DNA of 32,256 nt from an uncultured Bacteroidota bacterium (GTDB taxonomy: Bacteria > Bacteroidota > Bacteroidia > Chitinophagales > Chitinophagaceae): positions 1 through 32,256 of the forward strand of contig CAIYUO010000049.1 of the NCBI GenBank assembly GCA_903929425.1. Reading direction: 5' to 3'. How positions within the stretch are numbered: the first letter of the stretch is position 1; the number at the start of each line of letters is the position of its first letter. Shown here in pieces: positions 1 through 9,008 of this stretch. Below the pieces are notes generated by a model. The model was given only the letters and a program-made list of their open reading frames with translations, had not been told where the DNA came from and searched no databases. Both the position numbers and the translations under genes were made by a program.

Positions 1-19
1 AAATCCTTAACCAAACACT

Positions 20-1378
20 ATGAAAAATCAAACAGTACAAAAGTACACCCCGTTTATTTTACTACTAGTTGTTGCTATTGCAGCATTATTTGTTCCACAA
101 CTACCAAGTTTTGTGGGAACAGCTGAAACCTATAGTTCAGCTGATATCGCCTGGATTTTAGTTGCAACCGCATTAGTTTTTATCATGACGCCAGGTCTTG
201 CTTTTTTTTATGGAGGTATGGTTCATCGTAAGAATATCATTTCGACAATGATAAAAAGTATCGTATCAGCTGGTATTGTTACCGTAATTTGGGTTACTTA
301 TGGATACAGTTTAAGTTTTGGAGAATCTATTAATGGATTTATTGGCAATCCAGGAACTCACTTATTTTTCAAAGGAGTAACTGATGGTGCCCCAGCCTTA
401 CAAGGTGGCGCTGCAATGACCATACCATTGTTATTATTTGCAATGTTCCAATTAATGTTCGCCATTATCACACCAGGATTAGTCGTTGGAGCAGTTGCAG
501 AACGTATCAAATTCACTTCCTATATTTTATTTATTGTATTATTTATTACCTTAATATACGCGCCATTAGCACACTGGTCTTGGCATCCAAACGGATTCCT
601 ATTTAAAATGGGTGCATTGGACTTTGCAGGTGGTACCGTAGTTCATATTAGTGCAGGATGTGCTGCCTTAGCTGGTGCGATTGTATTAAAGCAAAGACGT
701 GCAAAATTAGAACAACAAGAAATTCCTCCAGCAAATATCCCTTATGTATTGATTGGTACAGGTTTACTATGGTTTGGCTGGTTTGGTTTCAACGCAGGTT
801 CTGCCTTAGGCGCCAACTCATTAGCTGTTAACGCATTTGCAACAACTAATACTGCAGCAGCTGCAGCAGGTTTAGCATGGATGTTCTTTGATGTTATGAG
901 AGGCAAAAAGCCATCAGTATTAGGGTTTTGTATAGGTGCGGTAGTAGGCTTAGTTGCCATTACACCAGCAGCTGGATTTGTTGGTATCCCTCAAAGTATA
1001 TTTATTGGCGTAATTGGAGCAGTTATTTCAAATGTATTAAGTCATGCCTTTAAATTATCAAGAGTAGACGATACATTAGACGTTTTCCCTTGCCATGGTA
1101 TTGGTGGTATGGTGGGTATGTTATTAACGGGTGTTTTCGCCTCTAAAAATGTAAACCCAGCAGGTGCTGATGGTTTATTTTACGGCAACCCTGCATTTTT
1201 CTTTACTCAGTTGAAAGCCATGTTAATTGTTGTAGTCTATAGCTTTTCAGTTTCCTATATCATTTTCAAATTGATCGCATTATTATTACCATTGCGTGTA
1301 TCTGAGGAAGAGGAAGAATTAGGATTAGATGCTACACAACATGATGAAAAATATGGTAGAAATCCTTTAAAGGCATAA
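20..1378 (+). CDS. amt: Ammonium transporter (Amt/Rh family)
   Basis: A 452-residue inner-membrane channel that conducts ammonium/ammonia into the cell for nitrogen assimilation. The sequence is almost entirely hydrophobic helices, as expected for the 11-12 span Amt fold. It carries the family signature around residues 201-226 (DFAGGTVVHISAG), with the first pore histidine at H209 and the second at H359 (DVFPCHGIGG). Residues 8-28 could be a cleaved signal peptide or an extra first helix, both known in the family. The C-terminal tail is short and acidic (EEEEELGLD). Only 19 bases precede the ATG, so its promoter and any glnK/PII partner upstream cannot be seen, and none follows it. A strong terminator sits 40 bases after the stop, so it ends its own transcript. 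Family assignment is secure. Confidence 0.96.
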   Translation: MKNQTVQKYTPFILLLVVAIAALFVPQLPSFVGTAETYSSADIAWILVATALVFIMTPGLAFFYGGMVHRKNIISTMIKSIVSAGIVTVIWVTYGYSLSFGESINGFIGNPGTHLFFKGVTDGAPALQGGAAMTIPLLLFAMFQLMFAIITPGLVVGAVAERIKFTSYILFIVLFITLIYAPLAHWSWHPNGFLFKMGALDFAGGTVVHISAGCAALAGAIVLKQRRAKLEQQEIPPANIPYVLIGTGLLWFGWFGFNAGSALGANSLAVNAFATTNTAAAAAGLAWMFFDVMRGKKPSVLGFCIGAVVGLVAITPAAGFVGIPQSIFIGVIGAVISNVLSHAFKLSRVDDTLDVFPCHGIGGMVGMLLTGVFASKNVNPAGADGLFYGNPAFFFTQLKAMLIVVVYSFSVSYIIFKLIALLLPLRVSEEEEELGLDATQHDEKYGRNPLKA

Positions 1379-1417
1379 ATTTTTTCTGGTTCATAAATAG
1401 CAAGCAAGCAATCGTTC

Positions 1418-1446
1418 GGCCCGAATTTCTATTCGGGCCTTTTTTA
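1418..1446 (+). terminator. Rho-independent terminator after amt
   Basis: A 9-bp perfect stem GGCCCGAAT / ATTCGGGCC with a TTCT loop is followed directly by six T residues. It lies 40 bases past the amt stop and ends just before the plsC-like gene, so it separates the two transcripts. Confidence 0.93.
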
Positions 1447-1462
1447 TTATATTAGTGCTTGA

Positions 1463-2218
1463 ATGAAAGCACTAAAAAAAATAATCCAACTCATATATTG
1501 CATTTACGCATTAACCATTTTTGCAGCCCTTACTATTTTATCAGCTATTGCTTTAATTGTACTTGTACCTTTTGGGAGAGCAAAATTGAGCAAACGAATT
1601 TATAAGGTATGCAGATACTGGTCAAAAACCTGGTATTTATTCATAGGTATTCGACACAAAGAAATATACGAGGCTAAACATGATTTTAAAAAACCACATA
1701 TATTTATTGCCAACCACAATTCCTATATGGATATCCCGCCTATCGTGCAATTAAGTCACCAACCTATTCGGCCTCTTGGAAAATTTGAATCCTCTAAAAT
1801 TCCCATTTTTGGCTGGGTATATCGAGCTGCGGTGATTATGGTTGATAGAAGTAGTCCTGAAAAGCGAGCAAAAAGTTTACGCAATTTAAAAGCAGCTTTG
1901 TACAAGCGGAATTCAATATTTATTTTTCCTGAAGGCACTTTTAGCATGACGAATCAAAAACCACTAAAAGCATTTTACAATGGTGCATTTAAATTAGCCA
2001 TCGAGATGCAGATACCCATTCAACCCATATTAATGATTGACGCAGTGGATAGAATGCATTTTGATAGTGTATTTTCATTAAACCCCGGTCCTAATCGGGT
2101 CGTGTATTTAGATGCCATCCAGGTCACGAATTATAGTATGGATGATATTGAAAAATTAAAAACCGAAGTGCATGATTTAATGGACGCTGGTTTAAGAAAA
2201 TACAGAAGCTACCCTTAG
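1463..2218 (+). CDS. plsC: 1-acyl-sn-glycerol-3-phosphate acyltransferase (PlsC-like)
   Basis: A 251-residue membrane-associated acyltransferase, expected to transfer an acyl chain to lysophosphatidic acid and make phosphatidic acid for phospholipid synthesis. An N-terminal hydrophobic segment (about residues 8-36) anchors it. The HX4D catalytic motif is at H85-D90 (NHNSYMD), and the phosphate-binding block FPEGTFS is at 155-161, a variant of the usual FPEGTRS with Phe in place of Arg. Length fits the family. The ATG lies 16 bases after the amt terminator T-run, so it must have its own promoter in that small gap, although no good TAnnTTTG box is visible. Some members of this superfamily use lysophospholipids or ornithine lipids, so the substrate is inferred. 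Confidence 0.88.
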   Translation: MKALKKIIQLIYCIYALTIFAALTILSAIALIVLVPFGRAKLSKRIYKVCRYWSKTWYLFIGIRHKEIYEAKHDFKKPHIFIANHNSYMDIPPIVQLSHQPIRPLGKFESSKIPIFGWVYRAAVIMVDRSSPEKRAKSLRNLKAALYKRNSIFIFPEGTFSMTNQKPLKAFYNGAFKLAIEMQIPIQPILMIDAVDRMHFDSVFSLNPGPNRVVYLDAIQVTNYSMDDIEKLKTEVHDLMDAGLRKYRSYP

Positions 2219-2263
2219 TTATACCAAAGCTTAACTTAAAAAATTAGTTTCCATTTCATAGCT

Positions 2264-2271
2264 TATTTTTG
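2264..2271 (+). promoter_or_regulatory. Candidate Bacteroidota -7 box upstream of priA
   Basis: TATTTTTG matches the Bacteroidota -7 consensus TAnnTTTG and ends 11 bases before the priA ATG, giving a very short leader. No clear TTTG -33 box is visible at the expected spacing, so this is moderate evidence only. Confidence 0.45.
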
Positions 2272-2282
2272 TAAACGCTCCT

Positions 2283-4718
2283 ATGTACGCAGAAATCATC
2301 ATACCCTTAGCACTACCCAAAAACTATACTTGGGAAATTCCCATTTCCATGAGGGATGAAATAATGATTGGTATGCGTGTTGAAGTCATGTTGGGTGCAA
2401 ATAAACGTTACGCAGGTATTGTAAAAAAAATTATCCAGGAAAAACCCGCAGCATTTAACCCTAAGCCAATACTTTCCATATTAGATGAAGCACCTATTGT
2501 ATACGCTCATCAACTTGCCTTATGGGAATGGATGGCACAATATTACATGTGTACCGAAGGTGAGGTAATGCAAGCTGCTGTTCCAAGTCACTTAAAAATT
2601 TCGAGCGAATCTGTATTTGTTTTTAATGAAATAGATCAAATTGACAATCAACAATTAAGTGATGCCGAATATATTATCAGCGAAGCCTTACAAATAAAAA
2701 AAGAACTCAGCTTACTTGAAGTTCAAAAATTATTAGATAAAAAATCGGTTTATCCCGTTATTAATAAATTGATTCAAAAAGGAATATGTTTTGTCAAAGA
2801 AAATTTAACCGATAAATATAAAGCTAAAGAAGAAATATTTATATCCTTAGCCTCATTATATAAATCAGAACTTGAATTAGAGAAATTGTTGAATGAGTGG
2901 TCTAGAGCTCCAAAACAACTAGCATTATTACTCTCCTTTTTGCATTTAAACAAAACGGAAGGAGATGTAAGTCAAAAGTCAATACTAGAAAAATCAGGCG
3001 CTTCACATGCGCAGTTAAAAGCTTTGATAGATAAAGGAATTTTAATCGCAGAGAAAAGAAAAATTGACCGGCTTGCTAGTAGTTCCATTTTGGGTAATCA
3101 AACCTTACATACCTTATCAGATCAACAACAAATAGCTTTTGATTCAATCGTAAATCAACTTCAGACGCATCCTGTTCACTTGCTCCATGGTATAACCGGT
3201 AGCGGAAAAACGCAGATTTATGTAGCCCTCATAAATGCGTTACTAAAGCAAAATGAGCAGGCATTATACATGCTTCCAGAAATTGCATTAACTGCGCAAA
3301 TGATACGTCGATTGAAACAGTATTTTGGAAATGAAATCGCGATTTATCACTCTAAATTCAATCCGAATGAAAGAGTGGAAATTTGGAATAAGGTTAAATC
3401 CGGCGAAATAAAAATTGTATTAGGTGCAAGATCTGCTTTGTTTTTACCTTATAAAAATCTGTCATTAATTATTATTGACGAGGAACATGATGGCTCTTAT
3501 AAACAACAAGACCCTGCACCAAGGTATCAAGCAAGGGATACTGCCATTTATTATGCAAATCAATTAAATGCTAAAGTCATTTTAGGATCAGGCACTCCCT
3601 CCGTTGAAACCTATTATAACGCATCCATCAAAAAGTATGGCTACACACATTTAACGGAACGTTTTAATAAAGGTGAACTGCCTACGATACAGTTAATTGA
3701 TACGAAAAAACAACCTGCGGGATCGGCCATTCTAACACCTCCATTATTGGCTGAAATCAAAAAAACAATCGATGATAAAAAGCAAGTAATTCTGTTTCAA
3801 AATAGACGTGGCTATGCCGCTTATTTAATTTGTGAAACTTGTGGATGGATCCCTCATTGCAAACATTGTGATGTAACACTCACCTACCATAAGCAAAAAA
3901 ACTTACTATCCTGTCATTATTGTGGTGCCACATATCCCATTTTAAATACCTGCCAAGCATGTGGCAAAACTAGTTTCAAACAAAAAAGCTTTGGCACTGA
4001 ACAAATAGAAGAAAAATTAAACCAAGCGTTACCTGGGATTATTGTAGCCAGGATGGATTTTGATAATGTTAAAGGGAAAAATGAACACGATCAATTAATA
4101 CAACAATTTGAACAAAGACAAATTGATGTATTAGTAGGTACGCAAATGGTAGCCAAAGGTTTGGATTTTGAAAATGTTGATTTAGTGGGTATCGTTGATG
4201 CAGACAGTTTATTAAATTTTAATCAATATCGAGTTAATGAACGTGCTTTTCAAATGATGGAACAAGTAAGTGGGCGAGCAGGACGAAAAAATAGTAATGG
4301 AAAGGTTATCATACAGGTAAGCCAATTACAACATCCTATTGTTCAACTAGTACAACAACATAATTATACTGGATTTTATGATTATGAAATACAAAATAGA
4401 AAGCAATTTAGCTACCCTCCTTTCAGTAGATTAATGAATATACTATTTAAGCATAAGGAAAATAATATTGCAGAGGAGGCAGCAAATCATTTTTTACATT
4501 CATTGACACCTAATATCCAACGAACCGTATTAGGTCCAGCACAACCCTTAATTAATAGAGTGCGCAATAAATATATTTGGGAACTTTGTGTAAAAATATC
4601 GACACAATCGGGGCAATTACAAATTGCAAAGCAACAATTACTTCATTATATACGACTTATTGAAGTTCATCCTAGATATAAAACGGTTCAAATCATCATT
4701 GACATAGACCCCAATTAA
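2283..4718 (+). CDS. priA: Primosomal protein N' (replication restart helicase PriA)
   Basis: An 811-residue 3'-to-5' superfamily 2 DNA helicase that recognises stalled or repaired forks and reloads the replisome. The N-terminal 3'BD and winged-helix regions precede the helicase core. Walker A GITGSGKT is near residue 303 and the DEEH box near 399. A zinc-binding insert with paired cysteines (CETCG, CKHC, CHYC, CQAC) spans about 517-560. Motifs V and VI follow (VGTQMVAKGLDFENV; QVSGRAGR). Length is normal for Bacteroidota PriA. Only 13 bases separate its stop from murB, so the two are probably co-transcribed, although their functions are unrelated. Confidence 0.97.
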   Translation: MYAEIIIPLALPKNYTWEIPISMRDEIMIGMRVEVMLGANKRYAGIVKKIIQEKPAAFNPKPILSILDEAPIVYAHQLALWEWMAQYYMCTEGEVMQAAVPSHLKISSESVFVFNEIDQIDNQQLSDAEYIISEALQIKKELSLLEVQKLLDKKSVYPVINKLIQKGICFVKENLTDKYKAKEEIFISLASLYKSELELEKLLNEWSRAPKQLALLLSFLHLNKTEGDVSQKSILEKSGASHAQLKALIDKGILIAEKRKIDRLASSSILGNQTLHTLSDQQQIAFDSIVNQLQTHPVHLLHGITGSGKTQIYVALINALLKQNEQALYMLPEIALTAQMIRRLKQYFGNEIAIYHSKFNPNERVEIWNKVKSGEIKIVLGARSALFLPYKNLSLIIIDEEHDGSYKQQDPAPRYQARDTAIYYANQLNAKVILGSGTPSVETYYNASIKKYGYTHLTERFNKGELPTIQLIDTKKQPAGSAILTPPLLAEIKKTIDDKKQVILFQNRRGYAAYLICETCGWIPHCKHCDVTLTYHKQKNLLSCHYCGATYPILNTCQACGKTSFKQKSFGTEQIEEKLNQALPGIIVARMDFDNVKGKNEHDQLIQQFEQRQIDVLVGTQMVAKGLDFENVDLVGIVDADSLLNFNQYRVNERAFQMMEQVSGRAGRKNSNGKVIIQVSQLQHPIVQLVQQHNYTGFYDYEIQNRKQFSYPPFSRLMNILFKHKENNIAEEAANHFLHSLTPNIQRTVLGPAQPLINRVRNKYIWELCVKISTQSGQLQIAKQQLLHYIRLIEVHPRYKTVQIIIDIDPN

Positions 4719-4731
4719 TTCATATCATAGA

Positions 4732-5745
4732 ATGCAAATCAGCACAAATACATCTTTAAAACCATATCATAGTTTTGCAAGTGACGAACATGCAAAATTT
4801 TTCACAAACATAATAAATGAGCAGGACGTTGTAGCCGTTTCAAATTGGGCTAAAGAAAATAATACGCCTATTTTAATAATTGGATCCGGCACCAATATGT
4901 TGTTTACGACAAATTTTAACGGACTTGTCGCTAAAATGGAGATCATGGGTATCAAAAAAATAACCGAAACAGCATCCGATGTTATTTTGGAGGTTGGGGC
5001 GGGAGAAAATTGGCACCATTTTGTTATGTATTGCGTTCACAAAGGCTGGGGAGGATTAGAAAATTTAAGTTTAATACCTGGTACTGTTGGAGCAAGCCCT
5101 ATTCAAAATATTGGCGCTTATGGAGTTGAAGTTGAAGCATGTATTAATTCCGTTACCGCTTTCGACCTATTGAATGGCGCATTTACAACATTGAAAAATG
5201 AAGCATGTTTATTTAAATATAGAAGTAGTTTATTTAAGCAACAACCCAATAGATATATAATAACAAGCATTCAGTTTCAATTAAAAAAACAACCTATACT
5301 TAAAACTGATTACGGAGTTATTAGAGATGTCCTACATGAAAAAAATATAAAAAACCCTAGCTTAGCAGATATTTCAAACGCTATCATTCAAATAAGAAGT
5401 AATAAATTACCCGACCCCTCAAAAATTGGGAACGCAGGTAGCTTTTTTAAAAACCCTACTATCTCCATTGACAAATACAACCTTCTGAAGGAAAATTTTC
5501 CTGGGTTAATAGCCTATCCAATTTCTGATATTGAATATAAAATTGCTGCAGGCTGGTTAATTGAAACATGTGGATGGAAAGGCGTTAAAAAAGGCAATGT
5601 AGGTTGTTATGAAAAACAAGCTTTAGTCATTGTGAGTTATGGTATTATTTCCGGAAAAGAAGTTTATGATTTTTCGGCAGAAATCATACAAACTGTTTTT
5701 GAAAAATTCGACATTCAACTTGAACGAGAGGTGAACGTTTATTAA
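4732..5745 (+). CDS. murB: UDP-N-acetylenolpyruvoylglucosamine reductase (MurB)
   Basis: A 337-residue cytoplasmic FAD enzyme that uses NADPH to reduce UDP-GlcNAc-enolpyruvate to UDP-MurNAc, an early peptidoglycan step. The FAD-binding motif GSGTNML is near residue 52, the LIPGTVGASPIQNIGAYGVE block near 120-139, and the catalytic serine region NAGSFFKNP near 233-241. The C-terminal catalytic glutamate is in the ending EREVNVY. The 337-aa length and the placement of these blocks fit the type I (E. coli-like) enzyme. It follows priA by 13 bases and converges on the ompA-like gene with only 16 bases between stops and no visible terminator, so 3' ends may overlap. Confidence 0.96.
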   Translation: MQISTNTSLKPYHSFASDEHAKFFTNIINEQDVVAVSNWAKENNTPILIIGSGTNMLFTTNFNGLVAKMEIMGIKKITETASDVILEVGAGENWHHFVMYCVHKGWGGLENLSLIPGTVGASPIQNIGAYGVEVEACINSVTAFDLLNGAFTTLKNEACLFKYRSSLFKQQPNRYIITSIQFQLKKQPILKTDYGVIRDVLHEKNIKNPSLADISNAIIQIRSNKLPDPSKIGNAGSFFKNPTISIDKYNLLKENFPGLIAYPISDIEYKIAAGWLIETCGWKGVKKGNVGCYEKQALVIVSYGIISGKEVYDFSAEIIQTVFEKFDIQLEREVNVY

Positions 5746-5761
5746 TGATCTTCAAAAAAAA

Positions 5762-7069
5762 TTACTGATAAATTGCGTTCATATCTGTTCTTCTATTTTT
5801 CGCTCTTCCAGCAGCAGTTTTATTGGTATCAATTGGATTACTGTCTGCAACTCCTTTTTTAGTTAAACGATCAGTTGGTACATTTTTCTTTACTAAATAT
5901 TTAAATACAATATTTGCTCTTTTTTCAGAAAGTGGCATATTTATTTTCACTGAGCCTACATTGTCTGTATTTCCAATAATATCCATATGAATATTAGGAT
6001 ACTGATTTAATAAAGAAACTACCGAATCCAATTTGCTTAATATTTTACTATTTAAAACCGATGTACCTGTTTTAAAAGTAAAATCACTGGCAATTTTATT
6101 GAAAATGGGTTGTACATCTACACAGCCCTTATTCGCAGATATGCCTGCTACCGTTGGACAACTGTCTATCTCATCATTTACACCATCTTTATCTGTATCT
6201 GGAATAGGACATCCATTATATCTTGTTAAACCTGAAATGGAAGGACATTTGTCAGTTTCATCATTCACGCCATCCTTGTCGGTATCTGGAATTGGACAAC
6301 CATTATATTTTTTAGTCCCTGGTTCATTCGGACACTTATCTGAATCCTCGTCAACCCCGTCTTTGTCTGTATCAGGAACCGGACATCCAAAGTATTTAAT
6401 AGTGCCTTTTTGACTTGGGCATTGATCTAGACTATCTACAACACCATCATTGTCAACATCCACTGGCAATGGAGCAGGTGGCAAAGTAACCGGTTTTTTA
6501 TCTTTTAGCTTTAATGGCAAGGAATAGCTTATTGAATAACTATTGTGTTTTTTTGTCAAACGAGAAGCTTCGGCATTATGTGTTGCTTGTAAATAAATAA
6601 AAGAACCATGATTTGCTTTAATTTGTAATCCAGCCCCTACTGGCGCATAAGCTGTGTAATAAAATGAGCGGTCTAACCCTAAACCCAAACCTCCAGTTAA
6701 ATAAGGAACTACAGGATGCTCGTCAGTTAATAATTTATAATTTAATGCAAAATCAAGAGACACATAATTACTAGACTTATTTAGTTTAGGTTTATTTAAG
6801 GAAGTATAATAAGGATATTGTAAGGTTGCAAATTGTAAACTTGCTACAAAGTCCACATTTGGTTTCCAACCTTGAATATATTGTAGACCATAGTTCACTA
6901 CTGAATTTGATAATCCGTTAGTATTATTTGTTTTCTTGAAATCATATAATCCCAACTTGAACGCCAGAGATGATGATTTAATATTAGTAGGCTTAATAGA
7001 GGCAGTGTCTTGTGCAAAAGTATTAGTAGACAATACGATTAGCAATATAATTTGTGTAACCTTTTTCAT
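5762..7069 (-). CDS. OmpA-family outer membrane protein with TSP3 repeats
   Basis: A 435-residue outer-membrane protein that probably anchors the outer membrane to peptidoglycan. It starts with a signal peptide (cleavage likely after NTFA, about residue 19) followed by a beta-rich region to about 195 that probably forms a small barrel. Four to five calcium-binding thrombospondin type-3 repeats (D-x-D-x-D-G-x-x-D...CP) cover about 204-315, with the recurrent unit PDTDKDGV. The C-terminal OmpA domain (about 325-435) has the peptidoglycan-contact pattern TDNVGS...LSEKRANIV...GRAKNRR. It lies 51 bases downstream of the RlpA-like gene on the same strand, so it may be the last gene of that run or have its own promoter. 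Confidence 0.9.
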   Translation of the reverse strand: MKKVTQIILLIVLSTNTFAQDTASIKPTNIKSSSLAFKLGLYDFKKTNNTNGLSNSVVNYGLQYIQGWKPNVDFVASLQFATLQYPYYTSLNKPKLNKSSNYVSLDFALNYKLLTDEHPVVPYLTGGLGLGLDRSFYYTAYAPVGAGLQIKANHGSFIYLQATHNAEASRLTKKHNSYSISYSLPLKLKDKKPVTLPPAPLPVDVDNDGVVDSLDQCPSQKGTIKYFGCPVPDTDKDGVDEDSDKCPNEPGTKKYNGCPIPDTDKDGVNDETDKCPSISGLTRYNGCPIPDTDKDGVNDEIDSCPTVAGISANKGCVDVQPIFNKIASDFTFKTGTSVLNSKILSKLDSVVSLLNQYPNIHMDIIGNTDNVGSVKINMPLSEKRANIVFKYLVKKNVPTDRLTKKGVADSNPIDTNKTAAGRAKNRRTDMNAIYQ

Positions 7070-7120
7070 GGAATTGATCGTTATTTTATATTATAAAAAT
7101 AATGTATAATTGCGAGACCT

Positions 7121-7612
7121 TTAGTTGTTTTTGGGATTTAATTTACTTTTATCAACTGCTTCAATTATTACCCGCGCAATACCCTCTCCTTTTTTTGTCA
7201 TTGATAATTTTTTTGCAGCAACTCCACTTAAATCAATCACTCTGCCTTTTTTTAACATATTGGGATTCATCCTGTCGTTAATTCTCACTAAGACAGATTT
7301 CCCATTTCTCATATTGGTGACTCTCACTACTGAATGAATTAAAAATAAATTTGAAGCAGCAGTGTATTTTTTGTGTCTATATAATTCACCACTAGATGTT
7401 TTTAAGCCATTGAATTTTGAACTATAAAAACTAGCAATCCCAGTAACCTTATTAAAAGAAATTTGAATTTTATTAGTGTCAATGTATTTATTATATTTCT
7501 CCATTAAAGCGCTATCAATACAATTTTCCAATGTATAGCTTGGAGGATAAACATCTTGTGCTTTTACCATAAATGGCAACCCTATTAATAATATAATGAC
7601 TAATACTTTCAT
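7121..7612 (-). CDS. RlpA-like double-psi beta-barrel protein
   Basis: A 163-residue exported protein with a signal peptide (MKVLVIILLIGLPFMVKA, about 1-18) and an RlpA-type double-psi beta-barrel at about 57-152. Conserved features are GIASFYSSKFNGLKTSSGE, the RVTNMRNGKSVLVRINDR strand and RVIDLSGVAAKKL. RlpA proteins are septal lytic transglycosylases acting on denuded glycans. Here E76, D113 and D127 are kept, but the usual AAH histidine position reads AAS (S87), so activity is uncertain. There is no SPOR domain. Its ATG overlaps the upstream DUF952 stop (TAATG), which suggests translational coupling. Confidence 0.82.
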   Translation of the reverse strand: MKVLVIILLIGLPFMVKAQDVYPPSYTLENCIDSALMEKYNKYIDTNKIQISFNKVTGIASFYSSKFNGLKTSSGELYRHKKYTAASNLFLIHSVVRVTNMRNGKSVLVRINDRMNPNMLKKGRVIDLSGVAAKKLSMTKKGEGIARVIIEAVDKSKLNPKNN

Positions 7613-7920
7613 TATACTATTTCAATTACTTCAACAACACTTTCTAAATTTAATGCCCCATATACATGTGGGAATAATTCATCTAAATCAACTGCCAACT
7701 CAAATAAAACTGGCCTACTTACTTTTGCTTTTTCTATTTTTAATTTTACTAACCCAATTTGACCTTTATAAAATCTATCCAATACACCAGCTACTTGTCT
7801 TTCTATTGAACAATGTATAAATCCTTCCTGATCGAAACCCGCAGGCTGATACTCCCCTTTTTCTTTTGCTTGCTCCCACTCTTTTTGAGTAGTTACATGA
7901 TATATAAATTCGCTTTCCAT
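7612..7920 (-). CDS. DUF952 family protein
   Basis: A 102-residue cytoplasmic protein with the DUF952 pattern: FIYHVTTQKEWEQA near the N-terminus, GFIHCS in the middle (residues about 33-38) and a C-terminal FPHVYGALNLESVV block. The family has an ADP-ribosyltransferase-like fold in some structures, but no biochemical role is established that I can name. It starts 12 bases after aroC and overlaps the RlpA-like gene by one base, so it is probably an operon passenger. No signal peptide or membrane span is seen. Confidence 0.83.
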   Translation of the reverse strand: MESEFIYHVTTQKEWEQAKEKGEYQPAGFDQEGFIHCSIERQVAGVLDRFYKGQIGLVKLKIEKAKVSRPVLFELAVDLDELFPHVYGALNLESVVEVIEIV

Positions 7921-7932
7921 TTTTTATTTTTT

Positions 7933-8928
7933 TTATTTTAAAATTCTTGGCACTCTTTGTTCTAACAACATTAAATCAGATAAAACAATTGCCGTTACTG
8001 CTTCCAATACAACCGGGACTCTCAATGCAATGCATAAATCGTGTCTTCCTTTTACCGAAAACACCTCCTGCTCGTTGGTTTCCCAATTCCAAGTAGTTTG
8101 ATCCTTTGGCGTTGAGGATGTTGGCTTTACTGCGATTCGGAATACTAAATCATTCCCATTGGTATAACCTCCTACAATGCCTCCAGCATGATTTGTTTTT
8201 GTTTTACCTGAAGCATCAATGATAGCGTCATTGTGATTGGCACCAAACATATTTGAAGCTGCAAATCCAGTTCCAAATTCAATTCCTCTAATGGCAGGTA
8301 TTGCAAAAACTGCATGGCTAATCAATGATTCTACTGAATCAAAAAAATGTTCCCCTAAACCTATTGGCAAACCCTTTACAATACATTCAACAATTCCTCC
8401 AACACTATCCTTTTGATCAATCGCTTTTTGTATTCCTTTTTCAACATCTGTTTCGCCAGCAATGCTTAAAATGTGTGCTTCTACTGTAATACCATTTAAT
8501 AATTTTTTAGCAATCACACCGGCTCCAACTAAAGCAGCAGTCAACCTTCCACTAAAATGACCTCCCCCTCGATAATCCTCAAAGCCACCAAATTTATGAT
8601 GTGCCGTAAAATCGGAATGACCTGGGCGTGGAACTGATCTTTGCTTTTCATAGTCACCACTTCGTGTATTATTATTTTCAAACAACATGGTTATGGGAGC
8701 ACCAGTAGTGGTGTCATTAAACAAACCTGATTTGAAAATAGGCATATCATCTTCCTGTCTTGGTGTAGTGCCTTTTTGCTTGCCACCTTTTCGGCGTTCC
8801 ATATCGGTCACAAAATCATCCTGCATTAATTTTAATCCTGCAGGACATCCATCAATTACAATACCTACACATGCACCATGTGATTCGCCTAAAATTTGTA
8901 CTTTAAATAAGGTTCCAAAACTATTCAT
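7933..8928 (-). CDS. aroC: Chorismate synthase (AroC)
   Basis: A 331-residue FMN-dependent enzyme that removes phosphate from EPSP to form chorismate, the branch point for Phe, Tyr, Trp, folate and quinones. Signature blocks are GESHGACVGIVIDGCPAG (14-31, active-site H17), RPGHSDFTAHHKFGG, GGGHFSGRLTAA and GGIVGGYTNGNDL. The protein is somewhat shorter than the E. coli enzyme but reaches the usual C-terminal VPVVLEAVTAIVLSDLML helix, so it appears complete. It lies 80 bases downstream of aroA. A weak TAAGTTTA box occurs just before its ATG, so an internal promoter is possible but not shown. Confidence 0.96.
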   Translation of the reverse strand: MNSFGTLFKVQILGESHGACVGIVIDGCPAGLKLMQDDFVTDMERRKGGKQKGTTPRQEDDMPIFKSGLFNDTTTGAPITMLFENNNTRSGDYEKQRSVPRPGHSDFTAHHKFGGFEDYRGGGHFSGRLTAALVGAGVIAKKLLNGITVEAHILSIAGETDVEKGIQKAIDQKDSVGGIVECIVKGLPIGLGEHFFDSVESLISHAVFAIPAIRGIEFGTGFAASNMFGANHNDAIIDASGKTKTNHAGGIVGGYTNGNDLVFRIAVKPTSSTPKDQTTWNWETNEQEVFSVKGRHDLCIALRVPVVLEAVTAIVLSDLMLLEQRVPRILK

Positions 8929-9008
8929 GTTAAACTTAATATTACAAGTTAAGAATTTTATATCATCATTTTTTTATCAACTCGACTAATTTAACTTAAT
9001 TAAATCAT

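Noticed and set aside
6180..6400. Repeated units about 80-90 bases apart that resemble a CRISPR-like array
   Set aside because: They are in-frame coding repeats (PDTDKDGV units) of the OmpA-like protein, with related rather than unique spacers and no cas genes nearby.
6033..6413. A 126-codon open frame on the plus strand inside the OmpA-like gene, with internally repeated sequence
   Set aside because: It is the antisense shadow of the thrombospondin type-3 repeats; its repetitiveness comes from the real gene on the minus strand, and it lacks a promoter or family match.
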